Origin: Muricauda sp. SCSIO 65647
Lineage (GTDB): Bacteria; Bacteroidota; Bacteroidia; Flavobacteriales; Flavobacteriaceae
Assembly (NCBI RefSeq): GCF_021534965.1
Contig: NZ_CP091037.1
Coordinates: forward strand, 2,611,501 to 2,675,500
DNA length: 64,000 nucleotides
Reading direction: 5' to 3'
Part shown: positions 32,435-42,900 of the stretch, piece after piece
Layout: the number at the start of each line of letters is the position of its first letter
Numbering within the stretch: position 1 is the stretch's first letter
The notes under the pieces: generated by a model
Database searches by the model: none
Seen by the model: the letters and a program-made list of their open reading frames with translations, nothing else
Told to the model about the DNA's origin: nothing
Made by a program: the position numbers and the translations under genes

Positions 32435-34243
32435 CTAATTCACGGTCATTATTTTTCTAAGGGAAACAGACTTTCCTTCTGGGGTAAACCCTTCTAAGCA
32501 GATCTCAAAATCACCACTGATATCTGACGTATAGAAATCGACAAGGGTCAAGTCTTCTTTGATTTCGAGATTGGGTTCCCAGAGCAGCTGGTACCTAAAA
32601 TCAAATATTCTATCGGTTTCGAGCTTGTTATCCGATTCATATGTTTGCTTGAAATATTCTTTCTTGGGTTGTGGGTTGAACATATCGACCGTAATACGGT
32701 GATTTCCGCTAGAAAGTTCGGCATAGTTGCCGTCAAAGGTCTCAACTTCGAGTACTCCTTGAAAGATTTTTGGCCCGACTACATATTTATCCCTTAAAAA
32801 AGCAATGCTTCTTACCTCTCTTGCATTATAGGCAATAACACTGCTTTGGTCTTGTACCAGTATTCCATCGACGATTAGTAGTGGTAAAGAAGAAAAATCT
32901 TGATGAATATCATGGTCATGGGGTTTGACGTAAAATGCATATTCATTCTTTTCAAGTCTTCTCGACCATACCAAATCGATTACTTCTACCAAGGTTTCCC
33001 TTACTGTGGAAAATCGGGTATACTCGTCTAAAACATATTTTTTCATCTTATCCCTGTAAAAGGGCACTGTTGTTGGCGCAGGTCTTAAAGAATCGGATTT
33101 TATCGTGAAATAACCATTCTCGATTTGATTGTGCACGCTTCTGTCGATGATCATGGCCTTCATCCCAGGCGCTATTTGAAAATCATAAAATGTTATATCT
33201 GGGTAATCTAAAGCCAATTGGTCATGTAATACGATTTCGTACTCCTTTCTTTGCTCACCTAATACCTGTACCACCATTTCGGTGCCGTTGTGCTCTTTTT
33301 CGAGGTTTGTACGAAAGCTGCCATCAGCCTTGGTGTTGACAACCTTCAACTGATGCCCCCCTTTTTCTGGAATGGAAATGGCCACGGAAACATTAGCTGT
33401 GGGGTTTTGCGGATTCTGGGTGACAATCTTTCCTGAGACAATCTCTCCCCTGAGTTCGGGAAGATATTCAGGTGCCATACCTTGAAGGCTTTGTTGTGTG
33501 GCATTCCTCCAATTTTGGACAAAAGTCGATCTGACCGTGGGCCTTTGTGACTTTTTTACCGTATCAACCTTTCTTACAGAGAGCGAGTAAGTGCCTTGGG
33601 CAAGAAGCTTGTTCACGTCACGCAATGTCAAAGACACTTTAGACCGATTGTCATAGCTGTTCTTATCGGCCACCATAGTCATGTTTTGATCGTTTATCTC
33701 TTGTTGGGCACCCTTGACGGCACTTGTGACAATACCTATATTCAACCCGGTGTGCTCCCCATCTTTAGGAAGGAGATTTTCTTGATTGCCTTGATAGGGA
33801 TTGATAATGGTCACATCACCTTGAAAAAAAATATCGTACCCGGCGTTTTTCATCCACTGTGTATAGCCCACAAGTTTGTAATTGCCCGATGGAACCTCTG
33901 GAGGAATAAAGTAATCGCCCTGACCTGAACCATTGTTCAAAAAGATCTTATGCTTAAATATCGATTTCTTGTCTTCACCTATCAATTCAACATATGCTAT
34001 CTTGCTAATTGTACTGAGCCTACCTGTTGAACTATCAAGGGTATAAACCTTGTAGTACAGATAATCGCCAACAAAAAGCAAGGTGCTGTTGTAGTGCACA
34101 AAAATCTTTTCTTGCGGTATATCTGAATAGGTAATGTTTTGATGACTGTACCTTTCTGGCGATTGGGCGCAGACACCCATCAAACCTATAAAAGTAACGA
34201 GCAAAAAATGTAATACCTGCCTTTTCATCATTGTTTTGGTCAT
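32435..34243 (-). CDS. Exported MG2-like macroglobulin/TonB-plug-type protein
   Basis: From the ATG at 34243 (overlapping the DUF4249 stop codon as ATGA) this is about a 602-residue exported protein. The N-terminal region (signal peptide to about residue 150) reads like the MG2 domain found in bacterial alpha-2-macroglobulin-like and flavobacterial envelope proteins (SDIPQEKIFVHYNSTLLFVGDYLYYKVYTLD, IPPEVPSGNYKLVGYTQWMKNAG). The later part has beta-rich domains, one resembling a carboxypeptidase-regulatory fold (ISIPEKGGHQLKVVNTKADGSFRTNL). It is the last gene in a TonB receptor/DUF4249 operon and probably partners with that receptor at the cell surface. Function inferred. Confidence 0.72.
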   Translation of the reverse strand: MTKTMMKRQVLHFLLVTFIGLMGVCAQSPERYSHQNITYSDIPQEKIFVHYNSTLLFVGDYLYYKVYTLDSSTGRLSTISKIAYVELIGEDKKSIFKHKIFLNNGSGQGDYFIPPEVPSGNYKLVGYTQWMKNAGYDIFFQGDVTIINPYQGNQENLLPKDGEHTGLNIGIVTSAVKGAQQEINDQNMTMVADKNSYDNRSKVSLTLRDVNKLLAQGTYSLSVRKVDTVKKSQRPTVRSTFVQNWRNATQQSLQGMAPEYLPELRGEIVSGKIVTQNPQNPTANVSVAISIPEKGGHQLKVVNTKADGSFRTNLEKEHNGTEMVVQVLGEQRKEYEIVLHDQLALDYPDITFYDFQIAPGMKAMIIDRSVHNQIENGYFTIKSDSLRPAPTTVPFYRDKMKKYVLDEYTRFSTVRETLVEVIDLVWSRRLEKNEYAFYVKPHDHDIHQDFSSLPLLIVDGILVQDQSSVIAYNAREVRSIAFLRDKYVVGPKIFQGVLEVETFDGNYAELSSGNHRITVDMFNPQPKKEYFKQTYESDNKLETDRIFDFRYQLLWEPNLEIKEDLTLVDFYTSDISGDFEICLEGFTPEGKSVSLRKIMTVN

Positions 34244-35430
34244 TCTATCCAAAAATCAGGAGCCACGTTTGTACCTAATACTGTACAATCGCCGCAAATT
34301 CTAGGAACAACTTTGTAATCGCCTTGAGAAGCGTCTTCTGGTTCGTGATGGGCCCAAAACTCAACAATTTCAAATTTCACCAAGTTCAATAATTCAATGG
34401 GAATAGGGGTGGTTATCTGACAGTCAAAAGGCCACGCCGGAATCAAATCTTCGGGGAAGAATTCGTCATGGTCAAAAAAGATTCTTCTCGAATCTACGGG
34501 AGAGACGTCAAAAAAACCAATAACCTTCTCCCTCGGATTGTTTGAGGCACTGATGTTTCCATTAAAAAAACCAGGTTGGTTTTCAGAAAAGATGCTTTCC
34601 AGCCCGGAAAACTCATTCAAGGTTTCATAAAATGTATGTGCTTCCCTTGAGATGACATACTGTTTGACCAAAATGCTGTATCTGTGGCTAATGATATAAT
34701 CGTCCCGAGCCAAAAAGCGAACCACAAAACGGCTTAATCTATCTTCGATGAATCCACTGGTGTTCGCTAAAATTATATTCACAGAATTTACAGTATTGAA
34801 ACATACCTGCTCTTCCTGCATTTTTGGAACAAGTCTAAAGAAGAGAGGGACTTCTTGCTGAATGGTCAATTCTTGAGGGTTCCAAAATGGGGCCACGATT
34901 TTATAGGTCTCTTCATAATCAAAGCGGTAATATTGTGATTCTCCCTCTGGATCAAAAGTATCTACCAAAATGGCTACTCCTTCCACTTCCTGATCATTGG
35001 TTTCCACAGAAGCGTATAAATCGTCAATGGGCGTGTTTTTTGACAGTACCACCGGGGTAGATTCATAAACACCGCCCTCTCTGGTGGTTATTGACAGTTG
35101 ATAGCTTACATTGGGTTGGGCGGCAAACATGACTTCAGAAACATACTGTCCGGGATTGTTCTCCACAAAAACGTATTCATTTTGCATATCATCCAGCACC
35201 CTTACCGTAGCCCCCACTTCACCTCCGGCCTCTTCCTCTTCAAACCGAAAAGTACGGCTTAGGTTTATTTGTTGGTATTTTAATTCATTGGTTATGAGGG
35301 CATCTATGACCAATACACTCTCAAAATCTTCGGTGGCGGCCTCAAATGGTTCAACACAGCTCTGTGAGAAAAGTGTGAGCATGAATATTGAAATAATGTA
35401 GTGTCTATATCGGGCTATTGGTAAGGCCAA
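34240..35430 (-). CDS. DUF4249 lipoprotein (receptor partner)
   Basis: A 396-residue outer-membrane lipoprotein of the DUF4249 family, with lipobox FSQSC followed by VEPFE, then FESVLVIDALITNELKYQQINLSRTF. The start is probably a TTG at 35430, which supplies the signal peptide and lies 6 bp after the TonB receptor stop codon; the first in-frame ATG would leave the signal sequence too short. DUF4249 proteins are nearly always encoded next to a TonB-dependent receptor and may form its surface-exposed lid, analogous to SusD. Substrate unknown. Confidence 0.85.
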   Translation of the reverse strand: MALPIARYRHYIISIFMLTLFSQSCVEPFEAATEDFESVLVIDALITNELKYQQINLSRTFRFEEEEAGGEVGATVRVLDDMQNEYVFVENNPGQYVSEVMFAAQPNVSYQLSITTREGGVYESTPVVLSKNTPIDDLYASVETNDQEVEGVAILVDTFDPEGESQYYRFDYEETYKIVAPFWNPQELTIQQEVPLFFRLVPKMQEEQVCFNTVNSVNIILANTSGFIEDRLSRFVVRFLARDDYIISHRYSILVKQYVISREAHTFYETLNEFSGLESIFSENQPGFFNGNISASNNPREKVIGFFDVSPVDSRRIFFDHDEFFPEDLIPAWPFDCQITTPIPIELLNLVKFEIVEFWAHHEPEDASQGDYKVVPRICGDCTVLGTNVAPDFWIE

Positions 35431-35436
35431 AGTGTC

Positions 35437-38202
35437 TTAAAATTTAAAATTATAGGTAATTGTGGGTATCGGAATTGTGAAAATAGAACTCTTGTACGCT
35501 TGTATATCACCATTTTCGGTAACAAAGAATACAGAGTAGGGGTTATTTCTGCCCAATACATTGTATACCGAAATGTTCCAAAAACTATGAGCCAATTTTT
35601 TAAGCTTATGGTTTCCTTCCACATTGAAACTCAAATCGAGACGGTAGTAATCCGGAATCCTGAATTTGTTTCGATCACTGTAAAAGGCATATTCTGCACC
35701 TCTAAAGGTATAATTACCGAGAGGATAGGTCACCGGTCTCCCTGTTTGATAGGCAAAATTGGCCGAGAGACTGAAGCGTTTCGTAAACTTATAATTGGCC
35801 ACTAGGCTAAAATCATGTGGCCGATCAAAATTTGCGGGATAATAGTCTCCATTGTTCACTGTTTCTTCGGCGAATTCACTGTCTAATCTAATGAAGGCCC
35901 TTGAGTACGTATACCCGAGCCAACCATTGAGTTTGCCTCGATTTTTTCTCAGCAAGAATTCAACCCCATAGGCTTTGCCTTCACCCTGCAAGACCTCTGT
36001 TTCTATGTTCTCGTTCAATATGAGATCTGCGCCAACCTTAAAATCAAGCGTGTTCTTCAATCTTTTGTAGTATCCTTCCAAGCTTAGTTCAAATGCGTCT
36101 CCTGAAAAATTCTTATACAACCCCAGTGCATATTGTCGGGCCCTTTGGGGCCGTATGTTCAAATCTGAAAGTTTCCACGTATCTATGGGAGAAACCGTTG
36201 TATTGTTCGAGAGTGTGTGAATATACTGGTAAGTGGTGTTATAACCGGCTTTTATGGAAAAATCATCTGTCAAAAAGTACCTGCCAGAAAGCCTGAACTC
36301 AGCGCCAGAATAGGTTTCGATAATTTCGTTGTTTCCGTACTGCAGCGTATCTATTGCCGTGCCCTCTTCCCTAGGTACCCCCTGTGCATAAACGCGTTGC
36401 TCCGACTCTCCGAGAGCGGCATAAAAAGAGTATCTAAAACCTAAGTCCAACAGCAATCGTTTGTTTACTTCATAAGTGTCAGAAATAAACACTGCCGATT
36501 CGAGTGCCTTCTCTTTCGGAATGCTCATTGCCTGTACGATAGACCCGCTTCCTTGTGGCTCAATATCACCCGGATTTACCTGATAAAGCTTGGTCGATAT
36601 ACCGTAATCGAAGCTATGGGCATCATTGTACAGATACCGCATCTTAAATTTCAACAGGGTTTCATTGATCTTGTAACCAAATCTGAAATCTGTATCCGTC
36701 TCCCCATCAAAGTCGATGTTAAAGCCATACCCACTATTGGTCAGCAAAAAATCACCGGTATTCTTCTGATTGAACTTATGGGTCCATCTCAAAGAAAACA
36801 ACCGATTGTTATAGTTGTACAGAGAATCTGAGGTAATGCTAAAGGCATCCCTACTGTAGTAGGCTGATGCCCTCACGTCGTTTTTCTCATCGATCTTATG
36901 GTTGTATTTGACGATGAAATCATAAAAAGATGCTTGACTGTTGCGTAACGACTCTTCATCCAACGATCTCAAGATCCAATCAGAATACGTGCCCCTGCCC
37001 CCAATCAAAACAGCAGACTTTTCTTTGACCACTGGAATTTCAAGGGCAATATTGTTGGTCACGGGCCCTATGGAGGCTTCTCCGGCAAACTCTTGTGTAT
37101 TGGCATCTTTATTGACAATTTCAAAAACTGAAGACAATCTTCCGCCATATTCTGGAGGGATACTCCCTTTATATATTTTTAGGTCATCTGCCGTAAAAGG
37201 GTTCATTGCCTGAAAAATTCCAAAAAAATGGGTAGGGTTATAGATTACCGCACCATCCATAAGTACCAAATTCTGGTCTGCGCTACCGCCCCTGACATTA
37301 AAACCTGTTGCCCCTTCGCCCGCGGTACTGATGCCTGGTAAGGTGGTGGCCACCTTGAAGATATTTCGTTCACCCAATACAACAGGAACATTTTTTGTCT
37401 CTTCAGATGAGATTTCAGTGGCCCCCATTGTGGCTTCCTCCACATTTTTGGCAAAATCAGCACTCACAACTACCTCATCTAAACGTTCTATGCTTTCATT
37501 AAGTTGAAAGTCAAGTGTTCCGTTACTGTAGATTATTACGTTTTTCTGCATGGATTGGGTGCCCAGAGAACGGGTTTCAATAGTATTGAGCCCTGGTGGC
37601 AGTTCAATTTCATAAAATCCCTCGTTGTTCGTTACCGTTCCAATTTTTCCCTTGTTGACCACAATGGAAAGATTTGGCACAGGTTCTCCTGACAATTTGA
37701 TATAGGCATGACCACTAAGCTTGAAATGCGCCCTTGGTGCACTATGCTCTTTCCCGATCCTTACAATTTCGACCTCGCTCTTTTCTGAAACGTCATCTTT
37801 TGAAATAAGTATTGGGTTGTTTACTGCAACTTTTTCCTTTTTCGCAGTTTCAACAGGTTGTTCTAGATTTCCGAAGAAACCATCTGGCAACTCATCATAG
37901 ATGATTGTATTTCTGTTGAGGGCGATCTTATTACCTTCTAAGATATAGAAGTTGATGACCGTTTCATTAAAAATGCTTTGAAGCAACTCTGTTATGCCGA
38001 CCTTTTCAAATGCACCCGAAACTGTTTTATCGGTCAGCCAATCTGAGACATAATAAAACCTGTATGCGGTTTTCTCTTCTATTTCATGAATGGCCTCTTC
38101 GAGCGGTGTATTTTCAAAAGAAATGGTTATCAATGTAGAATCATTCTGGGCAATGGCCAAATTGAATATGGGTAGGGCTATTATGAAGAAATAATATTTC
38201 AC
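35437..38202 (-). CDS. TonB-dependent receptor paired with DUF4249
   Basis: A 921-residue outer-membrane receptor with a signal peptide, an STN domain (about residues 20-75), a carboxypeptidase-regulatory-like domain (about 165-240), a plug with FNVRGGSADQNLVLMDGAVI (about 295-330) and a beta-barrel with terminal aromatic residues (YNFKF). STN suggests sensing, but no FecR or ECF sigma gene is next to it. It is preceded by a 262-residue exported protein (3-bp gap) and followed by DUF4249 and the MG2-like protein on the same strand, so four genes are probably one operon. Confidence 0.9.
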   Translation of the reverse strand: MKYYFFIIALPIFNLAIAQNDSTLITISFENTPLEEAIHEIEEKTAYRFYYVSDWLTDKTVSGAFEKVGITELLQSIFNETVINFYILEGNKIALNRNTIIYDELPDGFFGNLEQPVETAKKEKVAVNNPILISKDDVSEKSEVEIVRIGKEHSAPRAHFKLSGHAYIKLSGEPVPNLSIVVNKGKIGTVTNNEGFYEIELPPGLNTIETRSLGTQSMQKNVIIYSNGTLDFQLNESIERLDEVVVSADFAKNVEEATMGATEISSEETKNVPVVLGERNIFKVATTLPGISTAGEGATGFNVRGGSADQNLVLMDGAVIYNPTHFFGIFQAMNPFTADDLKIYKGSIPPEYGGRLSSVFEIVNKDANTQEFAGEASIGPVTNNIALEIPVVKEKSAVLIGGRGTYSDWILRSLDEESLRNSQASFYDFIVKYNHKIDEKNDVRASAYYSRDAFSITSDSLYNYNNRLFSLRWTHKFNQKNTGDFLLTNSGYGFNIDFDGETDTDFRFGYKINETLLKFKMRYLYNDAHSFDYGISTKLYQVNPGDIEPQGSGSIVQAMSIPKEKALESAVFISDTYEVNKRLLLDLGFRYSFYAALGESEQRVYAQGVPREEGTAIDTLQYGNNEIIETYSGAEFRLSGRYFLTDDFSIKAGYNTTYQYIHTLSNNTTVSPIDTWKLSDLNIRPQRARQYALGLYKNFSGDAFELSLEGYYKRLKNTLDFKVGADLILNENIETEVLQGEGKAYGVEFLLRKNRGKLNGWLGYTYSRAFIRLDSEFAEETVNNGDYYPANFDRPHDFSLVANYKFTKRFSLSANFAYQTGRPVTYPLGNYTFRGAEYAFYSDRNKFRIPDYYRLDLSFNVEGNHKLKKLAHSFWNISVYNVLGRNNPYSVFFVTENGDIQAYKSSIFTIPIPTITYNFKF

Positions 38203-38205
38203 GGC

Positions 38206-38994
38206 CTATTGGGTTTCTGACAATAACAATTCTATTCTTTTGGCAAGTGAGATCAAATACCCGCGTATCTCTGTTCTGGGAGATCTTTTCTTTGAATAAG
38301 TCTGGATCTGCTTTTGAAGCTTTGGAAAGATACGTATGAAATCTTTTCTCTTGCGTATGGTGAAATATTCATTATTGTAAAAGAGGTAGTATTGGTTTCT
38401 ACTTTTGAACTCATAGTAAACCGAATTTTTCCCTTCTCGTTTAAACCTCTTTTTCTGATGTCTTTCCAACAGCATGAGGTCTGATTTTTCAAAAAGAACT
38501 TCATAAAAACCAGAAATATCATAGGTTTTTGCCGTGCCGTCGGCAATGTTCACGAACCTATGCCCATCAATGGTAAATTTTTCCACCTTTTTTTTTATGG
38601 GCTGCAAGAGTACTTTTCTAAGGCCATTTTTCAGATGTAGCACCACCAAATCTTCATCTAGGTCATATTTCATCTCCAAATTCGGGTAATATTGACCATC
38701 ATACACCATATCTCCCAACAAAAAATCTGTTGATTCAAAAAACTTGTGATACTTATTTATCACTTTGTATTTTTCTACATACCCAATACCATTGTACAAG
38801 GCAGTGTTCTCGATATCAACTAGATCATCGAACCATTGGTAATATTTTTCCCCATGGTTATCTGCTTGGGCCAAAACGAAAAAAGGGGCCAGGATAAAAA
38901 GGAAAAACATAGGTATTTGAGTCTTGCCCTTATAGAACAAAACCTGTGGACATTCCATAACAATGGGCCGAACACAAGGGATAAACAAAGCCAT
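38206..38994 (-). CDS. Exported protein of unknown function, first gene of the TonB operon
   Basis: The protein is 262 residues long with an N-terminal hydrophobic segment (MFFLFILAPFFVLAQ) that probably is the signal peptide; starts at 38994, 38958 or 38910 are possible. The mature part is basic (many Lys and Tyr), with repeated aromatic patches and no cysteines or catalytic motif. I do not recognise a defined family. It ends 3 bp before the TonB receptor start codon, which implies co-translation and a shared role in uptake or envelope assembly. Confidence 0.65.
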   Translation of the reverse strand: MALFIPCVRPIVMECPQVLFYKGKTQIPMFFLFILAPFFVLAQADNHGEKYYQWFDDLVDIENTALYNGIGYVEKYKVINKYHKFFESTDFLLGDMVYDGQYYPNLEMKYDLDEDLVVLHLKNGLRKVLLQPIKKKVEKFTIDGHRFVNIADGTAKTYDISGFYEVLFEKSDLMLLERHQKKRFKREGKNSVYYEFKSRNQYYLFYNNEYFTIRKRKDFIRIFPKLQKQIQTYSKKRSPRTEIRGYLISLAKRIELLLSETQ

Positions 38995-39150
38995 ACTCTC
39001 AAATATAATAATTAAGTAAACACCACGGCGTTAAATAAGACCAACAACTGTTTACAAGACAAGTATGGCCATATCGAACCCACGAACCAGTTGTTCAAAT
39101 GGTGATTGAAGCGGGTAAAATAGCTACCTTTTTAGAACAAAGAAATCAAG

Positions 39151-39158
39151 TACCTTTA
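39151..39158 (+). promoter_or_regulatory. Near -7 box before hemG
   Basis: TACCTTTA matches TAnnTTTG except for the last base and lies 27 bp before the hemG start. It is weak evidence for a promoter of the heme/cytochrome block. Confidence 0.35.
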
Positions 39159-39184
39159 TTTTTATTTTAGAAATAGAATTGGAT

Positions 39185-39709
39185 ATGAAAAACAGAACGT
39201 TGCTACTATACTCCTCGGTAGATGGTCAAACACTAAAAATCTGTAATAGGCTTATGGATCATCTGGAACAAAAAAACCTGGTAGATTTATTGGCAATTGA
39301 TGATTTTCATGGAGATATTTCCCTTTATGAAAAGGTTATAATTGGATCGAGTATAAGGTATGGGGTCCATAACAAAAAAATGATCGACTTCATCAACACA
39401 AAAAAAGCACAGCTCGATTCTTTAAAAACAGCATTCTTTTCTGTGAATCTAGTGGCCAGAAAACCTGAAAAAAACACCCCCGATACAAACCCCTATGTCA
39501 TTAAGTTTTTTAAGACCATAGATTGGAAACCCGATCTAGTTACGGTATTTGCGGGAAAATTAGACTATAAAAAATACCCCTTTTTTGATAGAATCATGAT
39601 TCAATTGATTATGTTGATGACCAAAGGACCGACAAATACCAATGCAGAAATTGAATATACAGATTGGAAAAAAGTGAGTGAATTTGGCAAACAACTGAAC
39701 ATGCTTTAA
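39185..39709 (+). CDS. hemG: Menaquinone-dependent protoporphyrinogen IX oxidase HemG
   Basis: HemG is a flavodoxin-like flavoprotein that oxidises protoporphyrinogen IX to protoporphyrin IX, passing electrons to quinone at the inner membrane. The ATG at 39185 gives 174 residues. The FMN-binding stretch is LLLYSSVDGQTLKI, the family-specific insert is VIIGSSIRYGVHNKKM, and the SVNLVARKPEKNTPDTNPYVIKFF segment matches HemG closely. It lies directly upstream of ccsBA and faces the cytochrome operon, so it probably serves extra heme demand for cytochrome c. Confidence 0.92.
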   Translation: MKNRTLLLYSSVDGQTLKICNRLMDHLEQKNLVDLLAIDDFHGDISLYEKVIIGSSIRYGVHNKKMIDFINTKKAQLDSLKTAFFSVNLVARKPEKNTPDTNPYVIKFFKTIDWKPDLVTVFAGKLDYKKYPFFDRIMIQLIMLMTKGPTNTNAEIEYTDWKKVSEFGKQLNML

Positions 39710-39877
39710 CGATGAATATGTAGTTTATCGATATCAAAATGGCATGAATAAGCATTCTTATAATTACAAATTTCGGGTCGTCTTGAGCCTGACCTGATTG
39801 AACTTCATTCTTCATTTTATACAGGGAAACCAGTATTTGAATACACTCAAATGGTACCGGTTCCCTAAGCGCTGTCC

Positions 39878-39891
39878 ATGACAATTATCAT
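39878..39891. promoter_or_regulatory. CRP/FNR (DNR)-type palindrome before ccsBA
   Basis: ATGACAATTATCAT is an inverted repeat 48 bp before the ccsBA start. Read on the minus strand it is ATGATAATTGTCAT, i.e. core TGAT-N4-GTCA, identical at 12 of 14 positions to the site at 51826-51839 before the hexaheme gene. Confidence 0.55.
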
Positions 39892-39939
39892 TATAATTCA
39901 AGGCACTTTTGGCTAGCTTGGGGCTTAGTTCATGCACAT

Positions 39940-42900
39940 ATGAAAAAAGTATTTGATGCGATTCTAAAACCTTTGTCTCCCTTTTTTAACACAAAGGCCG
40001 CTGCGGTTTATCTATTGGTATTCGCTGCATCTATAGGTGTGGCCACGTTCATTGAAAACGATTATGGAACAAGTGCGGCCCAAAAAATGGTCTACCAAGC
40101 TTGGTGGTTTGAGCTTCTTCTCTTGCTTTTTGGCATAACCGTAATCGCAAACATTCGAAAGTTTAGAATGATACAGCAGAAAAAATGGGCATTGCTTATC
40201 ATACATATTGGCATAATCGTGATTCTGATCGGTGCAGCCTTGACCCGTTATATGGGGTACGAAGGAATGATGCACATTAGGGAAAACGACTCTTCCAGCA
40301 GTTTTTTATCATCCAACAATTATTTAAAGTTTCATGTAAAGAAAGCCGGCAAGGATTTTTATTTTGATGACCCTGTGCTATTTGCTTCCTTGGGGAACAA
40401 CCGTTGGGAGCAATCCTATCTGCTTGATGAAGATCTTATAAAGGCAAAGGTAACACGGTTTGTACCCAACCCAAGACGGGTGTTGGGCGAAGCAGATGAT
40501 GGGAAACCTACATTGCAAGTGGTGACCAGTGGCCCCAATGGGCGCGAAGATCACTTCATCGCGCAAGACAAGACCGAACGTATTGGAAACATGTTGTTCA
40601 ACTTTGGGGACAGCCTATTGGCAAGGGCCATAAACATTCGTTACCACCAAGATGCCCTTATGATCAAGCCCATTATGGCCCTGACCCAGACCAATATGAC
40701 CACCCATCAACGAGATACACTGTTGCCAAACCGCTTTAGCCCCTTATTGCTAAATGTATTGTACTCTGATGGGTTCAATACCTTTGTTTTTTCCGATTTC
40801 AAGAAAAAGGGGCAATTACAGATAGAGTCTGAAGATTCAAAGGTCAAAAATGAGAGCATTGTTGCTTTGGCACTCGATATCGCCGTAAACGATGAGATCA
40901 AAAAAACCTATATATATGGCAAAAAGGGTAATCCCGGAGGCTCAAAAACATTAGCGTTCAACGACATGGTACTATCAGTTTCTTATGGGGCCAAAGAAAT
41001 GGCCGTACCCTTTTCCATACGGTTGAATGACTTTATTATGGACAAATACCCCGGTACCAACAGTGCCTCCTCATATGCCAGCGAGGTAACTTTGATAGAT
41101 ACCGAAAACGATGTTGCCCTAGATTACAGAATCTATATGAACAACATTCTCAACTATGGCGGCCACCGGTTCTTTCAGTCTTCTTTTGATACCGATGAAA
41201 AAGGCACCTATTTAAGTGTGAACAGTGATTTTTGGGGCACGCTAATATCCTATATAGGCTATGCGTTGTTGACCTTGGGCATGGTAATGGCCCTTTTCAG
41301 TAAAAAGACACGATTTCACCAAGTTTCCCAAAAAATCAAAAAGATAAGGGCAAATAGATCTGCCCTTGCCCTTTTGGCCCTTTTGGTCAGTTTCATCGGC
41401 AATACACAACCAACGGAAAATACAGAATATGCAGCACATGCGGTGCAAGTGTCCCATGCCGAACAATTCAGCAGATTGATAGTACAAGATTTCAAGGGAA
41501 GAATGAAACCGGTCCATACCTTGTCAAGGGAAGTCTTTAGAAAAGTGGCCCGCAAAGAAAGCATGTTCGGATTGACGGCCGATCAATTACTGTTGAGTCT
41601 ATTCGCAGACAAGGAAACCTGGCAGAAAGCTCCTTTGGTCAAGTTGGGCAAACACGAAGACTTGAGGGAGAAGTTAAAACTTCAAAATGAACACGCTGCG
41701 TATGCTGACTTTTTTGATGGAAATGGGAAGTATATTTTACTTGATGAAGTTCGAGAGGCCTATGCCCTGGAACCTGCAGATAGGGGAGTTTATGAAAAGG
41801 AACTGCTGAAAGTTGATGAACGGGTGAATGTGCTTAGAATGGCTTTCTCAGGACGTTTGCTGAAGCTGGTTCCCGTGCCGAATGACCCCAATAATATATG
41901 GGTTTCCATTACTGCCCATGTCCACGGTCCTGATGATGTGCACGGTTCCTCTGATAGCATAACAGATATGTTTGACGCTTATGGAAATACCCTTAAGGAA
42001 GCCATGGCTACCGGTAACTATATAAATGCCGATCTTGTTCTCGACAAACTTTACGCCTATCAACAAGAACATGGCGGTGAGATCATTCCTTCAAAATCAA
42101 AGGTCAAGGCGGAAATAGCGCTCAACGAGTCCAAAGTGTTTACCCGTCTGGCCGTATTTTATATTTTGCTCGGCATTTTGCTTTTGGGTTTGCTGTTCGT
42201 TTCGGTCTTTAAGCCAAGTCTGAATCTGAAAGGGATATACAAACTACTGTTATTACTTATTTTGCTTGGCTTTTTGTCGCATACCATAGGGCTTGTACTA
42301 CGCTGGTATGTTTCTGAAAGAGCTCCTTGGAGCAATGGGTATGAATCCATGATCTACATTGCTTGGACCGCTACCTTGGCCGGACTTATTTTTACCCGAA
42401 AGTCTTTGGGCGGCCTTGCGGCCACCACTGTATTGGCGGCAATCATCCTTTTTGTGGCCACTTTGAGCTTTTTGGACCCCGAAATAACCCCTTTGGTGCC
42501 GGTACTAAAGTCATATTGGCTTACCATTCATGTGTCTTTGGTGGCGGGCAGTTATGGGTTTTTGATGCTCGGTGCCATTATTGGGCTCATCAACCTGGCC
42601 TTGATGACATTTATGCGGGAATCAAATGCGGACAGGGTGAAAAGAATTGTCAAGGAAATGTCTTATGTCAGTGAACTCACTTTGATTGGAGGGTTGTTCA
42701 TGCTTAGCGTGGGCACTTATCTCGGAGGTATCTGGGCCAATGAATCTTGGGGAAGATATTGGGGCTGGGACGCTAAGGAAACTTGGGCCTTGGTTACCAT
42801 TCTGATTTATGCCTTTATATTGCATATGAGATTGATTCCCAAGTTCAGGGGGCTCTTTGCTTACAATTTGGCCAGTATTTTTGGTCTGGCCTCGGTTATC

